The notes under the pieces are model-generated. The model made no database searches. It was not told where the DNA came from and saw only the letters and a list, made by a program, of their open reading frames with translations. Positions 53,933 to 63,113 of a stretch of 64,000 bases of DNA are shown one piece after another. The DNA lies in the NCBI RefSeq assembly GCF_007829875.1, contig NZ_VIWV01000001.1:5302501-5366500 (forward strand), read 5' to 3'. This stretch comes from Streptomyces capillispiralis (GTDB taxonomy: Bacteria > Actinomycetota > Actinomycetes > Streptomycetales > Streptomycetaceae). A program made the position numbers and the translations under genes. Each line of letters begins with the position of its first letter. The first letter of the stretch is position 1.

Positions 53933-55090
53933 TCACACCCGGAACGGTCCCGTCACCTCGTACGTGATGCCCCCCGATGAACTCCCGCTCGTGCCGCGCT
54001 GGCTGGAGAAGTACAGGCGGCTGCCGTCCGGGGAGAAGGCGGGGCCGGTGATCTCGGAGCCCGACTGGCCGGCGATGCGCAGGAACGGGGCCACCACGTC
54101 GTCGGGGGTGATGACGCAGATCTCCATGTTCCCGCCGTCCTCGGCCACGAAGAGGTCGCCGGAGGAGGTGCCGGTGACGTTGTCGACGCCGGTCAGGGGA
54201 GCGGTGCCGCCCGTCACCAGTGAGTCGTCGTAGGCGAGGGCGAGGGTCTGGGCGGCCGCGTCGTACTGCCAGACGCGGTTGTCGCCCTTGGTGGTGAACC
54301 AGCAGGTGTCGTTGGCGTAGTAGCAGCCCTCGCCGCCGTTGAAGCGCTTGGCGCCGGAGACCTGGGCGCGGGTGGCGGTGGCGCCCGACGGGTCGGGGAC
54401 CCGCGCCCAGCTCACCGGGCCGCTGGTGCCGCTGCCGGCGACCAGCACCTCCAGCGTGCCCGACGACAGATCGCCCCAGGTGGTGGGCCGGAAGCGGTAG
54501 AAGCAGCCGTCCGACACGTCCTCGGTCAGGTAGATCACCCCGCGGACCGGGTCGGCGGCCGCCGCCTCGTGCTTGAAGCGGCCCATGGCGTCACGGCGGA
54601 CGGCCGCCTTCACGCCCCACGGGTCGGTCTCGTAGACGTACCCCCGGTCCACCTCCTCGCAGGACAGCCAGGTGTTCCAGGGGGTCTTCCCGCCCGCGCA
54701 GTTCTGCCGGGTGCCGGACAGGACGCGGTACGCGCCCGTGATGGCGCCGGTGGCCGAGAACTTCAGCGCGCTCGCCCCGCCCGAGGGGTTGATCTCCGAG
54801 TTGGAGACGTAGATCCAGCCCGAGCCGTCGGCGTAACAGGCCCCGCCGTCGGGGGCGTTGTGCCAGGTGTACGAGGTGCCGGTGACCGTTCTGCCGGAGC
54901 GGGCCACGACCCGGCTGGTGAACCCGGCGGGGAGGCTGACGCCGTTGGCGTCCGCCGCCCCGAGCGGGCCGTAGGGGCCGGTGCCGGGCTGGGCGGGGGC
55001 GGCGTACGCCGCGCCGCGCCACAAGGTTCCGCCGAACACGGCGGAGGTGCCGCCTACGGCGGTCGCACGAAGGAAGGTACGACGTTCCAC
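53933..55090 (-). CDS. Tat-exported PhoX/DUF839-like protein
   Basis: A 385-residue protein with a Tat signal ERRTFLRATAVGGTSAVFGG. The mature part fits the PhoX-type (DUF839) beta-propeller: WHNAPDGGACYADGSGWIYVSNSE, NTWLSCEEVDRGYVYETDP, EAAAADPVRGVIYLTEDVSDGCFYRF, and LFVAEDGGNMEICVI. PhoX phosphatases use calcium and iron; whether this one is active is uncertain. GTG 55090 has GGAG six bases upstream; the longer frame to 55183 lacks support. Confidence 0.8.
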   Translation of the reverse strand: MERRTFLRATAVGGTSAVFGGTLWRGAAYAAPAQPGTGPYGPLGAADANGVSLPAGFTSRVVARSGRTVTGTSYTWHNAPDGGACYADGSGWIYVSNSEINPSGGASALKFSATGAITGAYRVLSGTRQNCAGGKTPWNTWLSCEEVDRGYVYETDPWGVKAAVRRDAMGRFKHEAAAADPVRGVIYLTEDVSDGCFYRFRPTTWGDLSSGTLEVLVAGSGTSGPVSWARVPDPSGATATRAQVSGAKRFNGGEGCYYANDTCWFTTKGDNRVWQYDAAAQTLALAYDDSLVTGGTAPLTGVDNVTGTSSGDLFVAEDGGNMEICVITPDDVVAPFLRIAGQSGSEITGPAFSPDGSRLYFSSQRGTSGSSSGGITYEVTGPFRV

Positions 55091-55221
55091 TGTCGCTCCA
55101 AGAGGTGCCGTGACCGTCCCGCCGCCGGTCGGCGGCGGGGGCGTGCGAGCAGCGAACCTAGGGGAGCGGAATGGACGCCTCATGACCGGGGCCGTACCAG
55201 CGGATGACCATCACGGCGGGC

Positions 55222-56169
55222 CTACAGGGGCACGGCCACCGCCGTGAACGTCGTCTGCGGGGTCTGCGGGCTGGTGAAGCGCGCGTTGACCAGGTAGAGG
55301 CGGTCGCGGAAGCGGGCGGCGGTGGCGGGCACGTCGAAGCGCGGGTCGGTGATCGAGCGGCGCAGGGTCGCCGTCGTGGCCCCGGCGTCCAGGTCGAACA
55401 CGGTGACCACGTTCAGCCGGTTCTGCACGACGTACAGGGTGCGGCCGACACGGACCAGGCCGTCGCCGTTGACCACGCTCTCCGCCCCGGACAGGGCGAT
55501 GCGGGTGGCGCGCCCGGTGCGCGGGCACACCCGGTACAGCTCGCCCGGGGTGCTCTTGACCACGATCACCTCGCGGCCGTCGGGCGTGCTCACGATGCCG
55601 TTGGCGTTGTTGACGTCCGGCAGCTGCTCCCAGTCGCCGGTGAGCGGCAGCGCGCGGACGGTGCCGCCCCGGCCGCGCGGAACGCCGTACAGGACCGCGT
55701 CGCGGGAGTCGGTGAACCAGGCGCGGTCCCGGAGGAGCACGACGTCGTTGACGAAGTGGCCGGTGGGCGCGGTGAGTTCGTACGTCGTGCGCAGCTCGCC
55801 GGTGCGGGCGTCCACGAGGCGGGCGGTGCCGCCCGCGCCGCCGGCGACGTACAGCAGGCCGTCGTCGCCCAGCTTGAGGCCGATGGCCGCCAGGCCGGGG
55901 GCGCCCCCGTGCAGGACGGCGCCCCGGCCGGTGCGCAGGTCGGTGCGGTGGATCGCGCCGTTGGCGCGGGAGCCCATGTAGGCGTACGGCGCGCTGCCGA
56001 TGGTGATGCCCTCGGGCAGCCAGCCGTCGGGCAGCGGGAACTCGGTCGGCCAGGGGTGCGCGCGGTGGGCGGCCCGCGCGGTGCCGGAGCCGGCCGCCAC
56101 CGCGAACGCGGCGACGGCGGCACCGCCGAGCAGGGCGCGCCGGGAGGGTCGGGACTGCTGGGGGGTCAT
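55222..56169 (-). CDS. Tat-exported SMP-30/NHL-like beta-propeller protein
   Basis: A 315-residue protein with a twin-arginine signal PSRRALLGGAAVAAFAVAAG. The mature part is repeated beta-propeller sequence (LPEGITIGSAPYAYMGSRANGAIHRTD, GLLYVAGGAGGTARLVDA, GRTLYVVQNRLNVVTVFDLD) as in SMP-30/gluconolactonase-like proteins. No clear catalytic metal set, so a lactonase role is not asserted. ATG 56169 has GGAGG seven bases upstream. Same strand as the PhoX-like gene. Confidence 0.78.
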   Translation of the reverse strand: MTPQQSRPSRRALLGGAAVAAFAVAAGSGTARAAHRAHPWPTEFPLPDGWLPEGITIGSAPYAYMGSRANGAIHRTDLRTGRGAVLHGGAPGLAAIGLKLGDDGLLYVAGGAGGTARLVDARTGELRTTYELTAPTGHFVNDVVLLRDRAWFTDSRDAVLYGVPRGRGGTVRALPLTGDWEQLPDVNNANGIVSTPDGREVIVVKSTPGELYRVCPRTGRATRIALSGAESVVNGDGLVRVGRTLYVVQNRLNVVTVFDLDAGATTATLRRSITDPRFDVPATAARFRDRLYLVNARFTSPQTPQTTFTAVAVPL

Positions 56170-56296
56170 GGTGGGGGCCTCCGTGACGGATGGGGTGGGG
56201 CCTGACACGGGTGGGGCGGTACCGATGTAACCCGATGACCCCGCCCGCCGGGCGGAACGACCCGGACCCGACAGGAATCCGACAGGCCCCGCGCCC

Positions 56297-56647
56297 TCAG
56301 GCCGCCCTCACCTCGTACGCCGTCACCCGGACCGTCTCGTCGTCCAGGCACGCGCCCGACTCCAGGTCGAAGCGCTGCTTCAGGAGCGGGGAGGCGACGA
56401 ACGGGCGGTCTCCGTGGGTGCCGGTCAGGCCGCGGGAGAGGACCGCGGCGCCGGTGAAGGGGTCCCGGTTGTCGATGGCGTAGAGGCGGCCGGTGCGGTC
56501 GGCGAAGACGGCGGCCTGCCGGCCGTCGGGGAGCAGCGCGGCCACGCCCCGGCCGGGGAGCAGCGCGCTCAGGTCGCAGACCGTGAACCAGTCCTCCGCC
56601 AGGCGGAGCCGCACCTTCAGATCGGTGGTCTCGGGTGCCAGGGTCAT
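56297..56647 (-). CDS. nirD: Nitrite reductase small subunit
   Basis: A 116-residue NirD-type protein with a Rieske-like fold (WFTVCDLSALLPGRGVAALLPDG, AVFADRTGRLYAIDNRDPFTGA, VASPLLKQRFDLESG) but without the Cys/His cluster ligands, as usual for NirD. ATG 56647 overlaps the nirB stop. Partner of NirB in assimilatory nitrite reduction. Confidence 0.9.
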   Translation of the reverse strand: MTLAPETTDLKVRLRLAEDWFTVCDLSALLPGRGVAALLPDGRQAAVFADRTGRLYAIDNRDPFTGAAVLSRGLTGTHGDRPFVASPLLKQRFDLESGACLDDETVRVTAYEVRAA

Positions 56648-59250
56648 CGCGTGGCGCTTCCTTCCAGGAGGTCGTCGGCGGGGCGCAGGCCGATGTTCAG
56701 CAGCGGCAGGTCGGGCTTGATCTGGTCGCGCTCGGGGACGAAGGCGACCACCGGGTCGGGGGTGTCGGGCGCGTTCACGAAGGACACGAACCGGGCGAGC
56801 TTCTCCGGGTCGTTGATGGTCTCGGCCCACTCGTCGCGGTAGTGGGAGACATGGGCGGCCATCAGCGCCTCCAGCTCGTCGCAGATCCCGAGCGCGTCGT
56901 GGACGACCACGTCCCGGACGTGGTCCAGGCCGCCGGGGATCCGGTCCAGCCACACGCTGGTGCGCTCCAGCCGGTCGGCGGTGCGGATGTAGAACATCAG
57001 GAACCGGTCGATCAGGCGGATCAGCTCGGCGTCGGAGAGGTCCTGCGCGAGCAGGTCGGCGTGGCGCGGGGTGGCGCCGCCGTTGCCGCCGACGTACAGG
57101 TTCCAGCCGCCCGCGGTGGCGATGACGCCGAAGTCCTTCGACTGGGCCTCGGCGCACTCGCGCTGGCAGCCGGAGACCGCCGACTTCAGCTTGTGCGGCG
57201 ACCTGAGCCCCCGGTAGCGCAGCTCCAGGTCGATCGCCATGCGCACGGAGTCCTGCACGCCGTACCGGCACCAGGTCTGTCCCACGCAGGACTTCACCGT
57301 GCGCAGCGACTTGCCGTAGGCGTGGCCGGACTCGAAGCCGGCGTCGACCAGGCGGGCCCAGATGACGGGCAGTTGCTCGACCCGCGCGCCGAACATGTCG
57401 ATGCGCTGACCGCCGGTGATCTTCGTGTAGAGGCCGAAGTCGCGGGCGATCTCGCCGATCACGATCAGCTTCTCCGGGGCGATCTCGCCGCCGGGGATGC
57501 GGGGCACGACCGAGTACGAGCCGTTCTTCTGCAGGTTGGCCAGGAAGTGGTCGTTGGTGTCCTGGAGCGCCGCCTGCTCGCCGTCCAGGACGTGGGTGGC
57601 GGCGCCGATCGTCGGGGCGAGGGAGGCGATGATCGAGCCGACCGTCGGCTTGCACACCTCGCAGCCCTCGCCGCCCCGGGCGCCCTCACGGCCGTACCGG
57701 TCCAGTAGCTCCCGGTAGGAGGTGATGCGCAGGGCGAGGACGATCTCGTACAGCTGCTCGCGGGTTTGGGCGAAGCAGCCGCACAGGCCCTTGTCGACCT
57801 CGACGCCGCTCGCCTCCAGCTCGGCGTTGACCAGCTGGCCGAGTACCTTGACGCAACTGCCGCACGTGGTACCGGCCTTGGTGCACTTCTTCACCTCGGG
57901 CACGGTGGTGCACCGGTGCTCGGTGACGGCGCCGCGGATCGTGCCCTTGGTGACGTTGTTGCAGGAGCAGATGATCGCGTCGTCCGGCAGCGCGGCCGGG
58001 CCGAGCTGCGCGGGCGCCCCGGCGCCGGCCGGCAGCACCAGCGACTCGGGGGAGACCGGCGGGACCGAGCCGGTGAACGCCTTCAGCGTGCCGTACGCCT
58101 CCGCGTCGCCCACCAGGATGCCGCCGAGCAGGGTGCCGTCGCGGCCGATGACCAGCTTCTTGTAGAGGCCGGCGCGCGAGTCGGAGTAGACGACGTCCAG
58201 GCAGTCCTCGGCCGTGCCGTGCGCGTCGCCGAAGGAGGCCACGTCCACGCCGAGCAGCTTCAGCTTGGTGGACAGGTCCGCGCCGGTGAAGGACGCCTCG
58301 TCGGCGGCGATCGTCGCGGCGGCCGTCTCGGCCTGCTCGTACCCGGGGGCGACCAGGCCGTACACCCGGCCGTCGGCGGCCAGCGCGCACTCGCCGATCG
58401 CGAAGACGTGCGGGTCGGCGACGGTGCGGCACTGCTCGTCGACCGCGATGCCGCCGCGCTCGCCGACCGTCAGACCGCAGTCGCGGGCGAGCTGGTCGCG
58501 GGGGCGGACCCCGGCGGAGAACACCACCAGGTCGGTGGCGAGTTCGGAACCGTCGGACAGCCTCATCCCGGTGACCGCGCCGTCCTCGCCGACCACGATC
58601 TCCTGCGTGCCGACGCCGGTGTGGACGGACAGGCCCATCTCCTCGATGGTGCGCAGCAGCGCGGCGCCGCCGCCCTCGTCGACCTGGACGGGCATCAGCC
58701 GGGGCGCGAACTCCACGATGTGGGAGGTGAGTCCGAGGCCCTTGAGCGCGCCCGCCGCCTCCAGGCCGAGCAGGCCGCCGCCGACCACGGCACCGGTCGT
58801 CGACGTCTTCGCGTACTCCTCGATCGCGAGCAGGTCCTCGATCGTGCGGTAGACGAAACAGCCCTCGGCGTCCTTGTTCGGCACGGGCGGCACGAACGGG
58901 AAGGAGCCGGTGGCCAGGACCAGGACGTCGTAGCCGACGACGAGACCGGACCGGGCCGTCACCGTCCGCGCCGCGCGGTCGACCGCTTCCGCCGGGTCGC
59001 CGACGTGCAGCTCGATGCCGTGCTCCGCGAGGAACGCCGGGTCCGTCATGGACAGGTCCTCGGGGGTCTTCCCCGAGAAGTACGAGGTGAGCGCCACGCG
59101 GTCGTACGCCGGACGCGGCTCCTCGCACAGCACGACCACGCGGTGGGTGGCGGTCAGGCCGCGCTCGGCGAGTGCCTCCAGGAAGCGCTGGCCGACCATG
59201 CCGTGGCCGACGAGCACGATCGTGGGGGATGCCCCCGGGGTGGCGGTCAT
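56644..59250 (-). CDS. nirB: Nitrite reductase large subunit
   Basis: An 868-residue NAD(P)H-dependent nitrite reductase making ammonium. Order: FAD/NAD domain (IVLVGHGMVGQRFLEAL, VLATGSFPFVPPVP, VVGGGLLGLEAAGAL); BFD-like [2Fe-2S] region CSCNNVTKGTIRG...CTKAGTTCGSC; then the sirohaem/[4Fe-4S] domain with CVGQTWCRYGVQD and SGCQRECAEAQSKDFG. All cluster cysteines are present. ATG 59250 overlaps the stop of the upstream FAD oxidoreductase gene (TGATG). Probably under nitrogen control. Confidence 0.94.
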   Translation of the reverse strand: MTATPGASPTIVLVGHGMVGQRFLEALAERGLTATHRVVVLCEEPRPAYDRVALTSYFSGKTPEDLSMTDPAFLAEHGIELHVGDPAEAVDRAARTVTARSGLVVGYDVLVLATGSFPFVPPVPNKDAEGCFVYRTIEDLLAIEEYAKTSTTGAVVGGGLLGLEAAGALKGLGLTSHIVEFAPRLMPVQVDEGGGAALLRTIEEMGLSVHTGVGTQEIVVGEDGAVTGMRLSDGSELATDLVVFSAGVRPRDQLARDCGLTVGERGGIAVDEQCRTVADPHVFAIGECALAADGRVYGLVAPGYEQAETAAATIAADEASFTGADLSTKLKLLGVDVASFGDAHGTAEDCLDVVYSDSRAGLYKKLVIGRDGTLLGGILVGDAEAYGTLKAFTGSVPPVSPESLVLPAGAGAPAQLGPAALPDDAIICSCNNVTKGTIRGAVTEHRCTTVPEVKKCTKAGTTCGSCVKVLGQLVNAELEASGVEVDKGLCGCFAQTREQLYEIVLALRITSYRELLDRYGREGARGGEGCEVCKPTVGSIIASLAPTIGAATHVLDGEQAALQDTNDHFLANLQKNGSYSVVPRIPGGEIAPEKLIVIGEIARDFGLYTKITGGQRIDMFGARVEQLPVIWARLVDAGFESGHAYGKSLRTVKSCVGQTWCRYGVQDSVRMAIDLELRYRGLRSPHKLKSAVSGCQRECAEAQSKDFGVIATAGGWNLYVGGNGGATPRHADLLAQDLSDAELIRLIDRFLMFYIRTADRLERTSVWLDRIPGGLDHVRDVVVHDALGICDELEALMAAHVSHYRDEWAETINDPEKLARFVSFVNAPDTPDPVVAFVPERDQIKPDLPLLNIGLRPADDLLEGSATR

Positions 59251-60467
59251 CAGGAGCCTCCATCGTTGGTGAGCAGGTGGAGCAGGGGCCCGCCGCCGGA
59301 GGGGAGCGGCTCTGCTCCCTCCCAGGCGCGCGCGAGCGCGCCGACGGTGCCCAGTTCGCCGACGAGGACCCCGCCGACCAGGCGGTCGTCACGGACGACG
59401 ACCTTGCGGTAGGTGCCCCGGGTGGCGTCGGTGAGCTGCACGACGTCGTCGCCCGGCAGCGCGTCGGTCTCGCCGAACGCGGCGAGGTCGAAGGGGCTGT
59501 CGGGGCCGGTGAGCGTGAGCCGGGTCAGGGAGCGGGTGCCGGTGTAGCGGGCGGCGGTGTCCCCGGCGAGCAGCGCGGCGAGCGCGTCGGCCTGCTCCAG
59601 CGCCGGGGCGGCCAGCCCGTACACGGTGCCGGCGTGCTGGACGCAGTCGCCGACGGCGTGGACGTACGGGTCGGAGGTGCGCAGCTCGTCGTCGACGACG
59701 ATGCCCTTGCGGACCTCCAGCCCGGCCGCCTTGGCGAGACCGGCCCTCGGGTGCACCCCGCAGGCCAGCACCACGAGGTCGGCGTCGAGGGCGTAGCCGT
59801 CGGCCAGCTCCACCGAGCGGACGGCGCCGCCGACGCAGCGCACGTCCCGCACCCGGCACTCCGTGTGCACCTCCACGCCGAGGTCGGCCAGGTGCCGCCC
59901 GACCAGCGCGGACGCGGCCGGGTCGAGCTGCCGCTCCATCAGCCGCTCGGACTGCTGGGCGAGGACGACCTGCGCGCCGCGCACGGCGAGCGCGCGGGCC
60001 GCCGAGACGCCGAGCAGCCCGCCGCCGATCACCACCGCCCGCACCCCCGGCCGTACCGCCTTGGCCAGGCCCAGGCAGTCGTCCATGGTGCGGAACGCGT
60101 GCACGCCCTCGGGCAGTTCGTGGTCCTCGGTGAACAGGCCGCGCAGCGGCGGCAGGACGGGGTTGGAGCCGGTGGCCAGGACGAGCCTGTCGTATGCGAT
60201 CACGGAACCGTCCGCGCAGGCGACGGTCCGCCCGGCGCGGTCGATGCCGGTGACCCGGGCCCGGGTCAGCTCCGCGGGCGCCGGGAGGGCGATCACCTCG
60301 GGGCTGTAGCGCCCGGCCAGCACCTCGGCGAGCAGCACCCGGTTGTAGGGCCGGTGCTCCTCCTCGCCGATCAGCGTCACGGGCGTGCCGAGCTCGCCGA
60401 GCCGGCGGGCGAGTCGTACGCCCGCGAGGCCGGAGCCGATCACCACCACACGCTCATTCGAGGTCAT
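59250..60467 (-). CDS. FAD-dependent oxidoreductase of the nitrite reductase operon
   Basis: A 405-residue pyridine-nucleotide-disulfide-type reductase similar to the first part of NirB: FAD site VVVIGSGLAGVRLARRLGELG, NAD site AVVIGGGLLGVSAARALAVRG, and VHAVGDCVQHAG. It lacks iron-sulfur or sirohaem regions. Likely an electron-transfer partner in nitrate/nitrite assimilation. ATG 60467; one-base overlap with nirB shows co-translation. Confidence 0.88.
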   Translation of the reverse strand: MTSNERVVVIGSGLAGVRLARRLGELGTPVTLIGEEEHRPYNRVLLAEVLAGRYSPEVIALPAPAELTRARVTGIDRAGRTVACADGSVIAYDRLVLATGSNPVLPPLRGLFTEDHELPEGVHAFRTMDDCLGLAKAVRPGVRAVVIGGGLLGVSAARALAVRGAQVVLAQQSERLMERQLDPAASALVGRHLADLGVEVHTECRVRDVRCVGGAVRSVELADGYALDADLVVLACGVHPRAGLAKAAGLEVRKGIVVDDELRTSDPYVHAVGDCVQHAGTVYGLAAPALEQADALAALLAGDTAARYTGTRSLTRLTLTGPDSPFDLAAFGETDALPGDDVVQLTDATRGTYRKVVVRDDRLVGGVLVGELGTVGALARAWEGAEPLPSGGGPLLHLLTNDGGS

Positions 60468-60490
60468 GACATCGAGCGTGCGGTGCGGGT

Positions 60491-60517
60491 GTTACCCGGC
60501 GGCATCACCTCTGTTTC
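60491..60517. promoter_or_regulatory. GlnR-box-like sequence upstream of the nir operon
   Basis: GTTAC, GCATC and GTTTC start exactly 11 bases apart (60491, 60502, 60513). On the complement they read GAAAC-N6-GATGC-N6-GTAAC, near the GTnAC/GAAAC half-site pattern of the nitrogen regulator GlnR. It is 24 bases from the start of the first nir gene. Two pentamers fit well; the middle one is poor. Confidence 0.4.
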
Positions 60518-60649
60518 CCGTGCGGAACGCTGCCCTCAGCGGGTCGGCGGGGTGGATGTGAGGGTTCCGGGCGGCCGGCGGGGCGCCGCTGTGAGGAGGG
60601 CAACCTCAATAAACGCTCATCTTGATGGACGGCACATCTATCGCGTCCC

Positions 60650-60655
60650 TAGGGT
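60650..60655 (+). promoter_or_regulatory. Candidate -10 element of the TauE/SafE gene
   Basis: TAGGGT seven bases before ATG 60663, matching the spacing at the other probable leaderless genes. Confidence 0.4.
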
Positions 60656-60662
60656 CGTGACC

Positions 60663-61445
60663 ATGCCCGACATCTCCCTGACCATGGTCGTCCTGCTCTG
60701 CCTGGCCGCCCTCGCCGCGGGCTGGATCGACGCCGTGGTCGGCGGGGGCGGGCTGCTGCTCCTGCCGGTCCTGCTGCTCGGCCTGCCCGCCGGGACGCCG
60801 GCCGCGCACGCCCTGGGCACCAACAAGGCGGTGGCGATCGTGGGCACCACGGGCGCCGCGGTCACCTACGCCCGCAAGGCACCGGTCGACGTGAGGACCG
60901 CCGTGCGCATCGGACTGGCCGCCCTCGCCGGTTCGTCGGCCGGGGCGTTCTTCGCGGCCGGGATGAGCACCGAGGTCCTCAAGCCGGTCATCATGGTGGT
61001 GCTGCTCGCCGTCGCGGCCTTCGTCATCCTGCGCCCCGCCTTCGGCACGGCCCCCGCCACCGGCCCGGCGACCCCGCGCCGGATCCTCGCGGCGATCGGC
61101 CTGGCCGGGCTCGGCATCGGCTTCTACGACGGTCTGATCGGCCCCGGCACCGGCACGTTCCTGGTGCTGGCGCTCACCGCCGTGCTGCACCTGGACCTGG
61201 TCACCGCCTCCGCCACCGCCAAGATCGTCAACTGCTGCACCAACGCCGGCGCGCTCGCCACCTTCGCCTGGCAGGGCGCGGTGCTGTGGCAGCTGGCCGC
61301 CGTGATGGCCGTGTTCAACCTGGCGGGCGGCACCCTCGGCGCCCGCACGGCGCTGAAGAAGGGCAGCGGGTTCGTCCGGATCGTCCTGCTGACGGTCGTC
61401 TTCGCCCTGGTGGCGAACCTGGCGTACGAGCAGTGGCTCGCCTGA
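60663..61445 (+). CDS. TauE/SafE-family membrane permease
   Basis: A 260-residue integral membrane protein with seven to eight helices and the two internal repeats of the TauE/SafE family: AGWIDAVVGGGGLLLLPVLLL with GTNKAVAIVGTTGAAVTY, and GFYDGLIGPGTGTFLVLALTAVL with ATAKIVNCCTNAGALATFA. The family exports or imports small anions such as sulfite or sulfonates. No Shine-Dalgarno; a leaderless start is likely. Divergent from the nir operon. Confidence 0.88.
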   Translation: MPDISLTMVVLLCLAALAAGWIDAVVGGGGLLLLPVLLLGLPAGTPAAHALGTNKAVAIVGTTGAAVTYARKAPVDVRTAVRIGLAALAGSSAGAFFAAGMSTEVLKPVIMVVLLAVAAFVILRPAFGTAPATGPATPRRILAAIGLAGLGIGFYDGLIGPGTGTFLVLALTAVLHLDLVTASATAKIVNCCTNAGALATFAWQGAVLWQLAAVMAVFNLAGGTLGARTALKKGSGFVRIVLLTVVFALVANLAYEQWLA

Positions 61446-61480
61446 GCGGTGCCCGCCCGTCGCCCCGGCCCGGGGACCGT

Positions 61481-62131
61481 TCAGTGGCTGCCCGTCAGAT
61501 GGGCGTACACGACGACGTTCCCCCGGTAGCCGGTCGTCGGTGAGTAGTCGCCGCCGCAGGTGATGACCCGCAGCTCGGGGCGGTCCGCCGCGCCGTAGAC
61601 CTTCGCGTCGGGGAACTCCCGCGCGTCGTACACCTCGACGGCGTGCACGGTGAACTCGGCGACGCCGCCGTCCCGCCGGTCCACCTCGATGGTGCTGCCC
61701 TTGCGCAGCGCGCCGAGGGAGTAGAAGACGGCCGGACCGTCGGCGTTGTCGACGTGGCCCGCGATGATCGCGGTGCCGGTCTCGCCCGGGGTGGTGCCCG
61801 CCTCGTACCAGCCGGCGAGGTTCTCGCGGCCGGGGGGCGGGACGTCGAGGCTGCCGGTGCCCGTCAGGCCCAGGCCGATCAGGGGCGCGTCCACGTCGAT
61901 CGCGGGGATGCGGACCCGGTCGGGCGCGGAGGGCGTCAGCGCGGCCGCCGCGGACCGGCCCGCGCCGTGGCCGCCGGCCCCGGTGTGCGCCTGGGCGGCG
62001 GAGGGCTGCGGCGGGGAGTGCGCCCCGGTCCCGTCGCGCAGCAGCCACATCCCGCAGCACAGGGCGACCACGGTGACGGAGGCTATGACGGCGTTGCCCG
62101 GACCCCCGGTCCGGCGGAACCTGCGGCGCAT
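61481..62131 (-). CDS. Class F sortase
   Basis: A 216-residue membrane-anchored sortase: N-terminal helix AVIASVTVVALCCGMWLL, a Gly/Ala/His linker, then the sortase barrel with RVRIPAIDVDAPLI, catalytic histidine in TAIIAGHVDN, cysteine in LRVITCGGDYSPTTG and arginine in YRGNVVVYAHL. ATG 62131 (or the adjacent GTG 62134) has GGAGG upstream. Class F enzymes are common in Actinobacteria with few known substrates; the neighbouring surface protein is a likely partner. Confidence 0.9.
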   Translation of the reverse strand: MRRRFRRTGGPGNAVIASVTVVALCCGMWLLRDGTGAHSPPQPSAAQAHTGAGGHGAGRSAAAALTPSAPDRVRIPAIDVDAPLIGLGLTGTGSLDVPPPGRENLAGWYEAGTTPGETGTAIIAGHVDNADGPAVFYSLGALRKGSTIEVDRRDGGVAEFTVHAVEVYDAREFPDAKVYGAADRPELRVITCGGDYSPTTGYRGNVVVYAHLTGSH

Positions 62132-62247
62132 CACGGACGGACCTCCTGTCGAGTCGGCCCCGTGCCCCCTCCGGGCCGCGAGGGGCGTCGGACCCGGAGG
62201 GGGAGGGGACATGCGGTACCGGCGGGACGGGCAGCGGAGGGTGCCCG

Positions 62248-62814
62248 TCAGATCCCGTCGCCTCTCGCCCGGCGATGCAGGAGCCAGGTACCGCCCGCGG
62301 CGGCGACGGCCAGAGCCGTCACACCGGCCGCGGTCTGCACGGGGTCGGGGCCCAGCGCGCCCCCGACCCCCGTCTTCACACTGCCCCGGGGACGCACCTG
62401 CTGCGCACCGGGCGTGAGCGTCACCTCCAGATCGCCGGAGACCCGCCGGCCGCTCCCGGCGCACGTCGCGACGATCTCGTACGTCCCCGGCTGCGCGCCC
62501 GGCGGCACCTGGAACCGCCCGGTCGCCTCGCCTCCGTGGGCGTCCGGCGCCAGCGTGAACCGGCCGCCGCCGACGGCGGAGGCGTCGCCCGCCGCCGACC
62601 CGTCGCCGCCGCACGCCGCGGTGCCCACCGTGACCTGCGCGCCCGGCGCGACCGAGGACGGGTACGCCTCCAGGGCCCCGGCCGACGTGCCGTGCGGGCG
62701 GGCGGCGGGGACGGCGCCCGCCCCGGCGTGCGCGGGCGCGGCGAGCAGCCCCGCGGCGGCCACGGCGAGCGCGGTGCCGGTCATGCCGGTCAGCGGCCGG
62801 GCGGTACGTCGCAT
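62248..62814 (-). CDS. Cell-surface protein next to the sortase
   Basis: A 188-residue exported protein. Signal peptide MRRTARPLTGMTGTALAVAAA with cleavage near APAHA, an Ig-like extracellular part (LEAYPSSVAPGAQVTVGTAACGG, GTYEIVATCAGSGRRVSGDLEV) with a likely disulfide, then VKTGVGG, a hydrophobic helix and HRRARGD. The C-terminus looks like a sorting signal in which VKTG replaces LPxTG. ATG 62814 has GAGGGAG upstream. Same strand and just upstream of the sortase gene. Confidence 0.8.
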   Translation of the reverse strand: MRRTARPLTGMTGTALAVAAAGLLAAPAHAGAGAVPAARPHGTSAGALEAYPSSVAPGAQVTVGTAACGGDGSAAGDASAVGGGRFTLAPDAHGGEATGRFQVPPGAQPGTYEIVATCAGSGRRVSGDLEVTLTPGAQQVRPRGSVKTGVGGALGPDPVQTAAGVTALAVAAAGGTWLLHRRARGDGI

Positions 62815-63113
62815 CGAAGCTCCCTCGGGCTCACGAAGGGGCCGCGGCCCGCGGCACCCCCATGTGCCGCCGTCGGACGCGTCCCGCACCTTCGAGGTAA
62901 GTGCCACCGGGTGCGGACCGCTTCCTGAGCAGGCGTCAGGAGCGCGGCTGAACGGGTGTCAGACGCCCCGGGCCGCGCGCCGGCCGCACGACGTTCCAGC
63001 AGGTCACCGGGGCCCTGCCGACCGGGCCGCGAAAAAGTGCCCGAAGGCTGGGCGGCGCGGCTGTGAACGGGTGACCGGCCGGGCGCGCGCCGCGGATCCC
63101 GCCGCTTCGCGGC

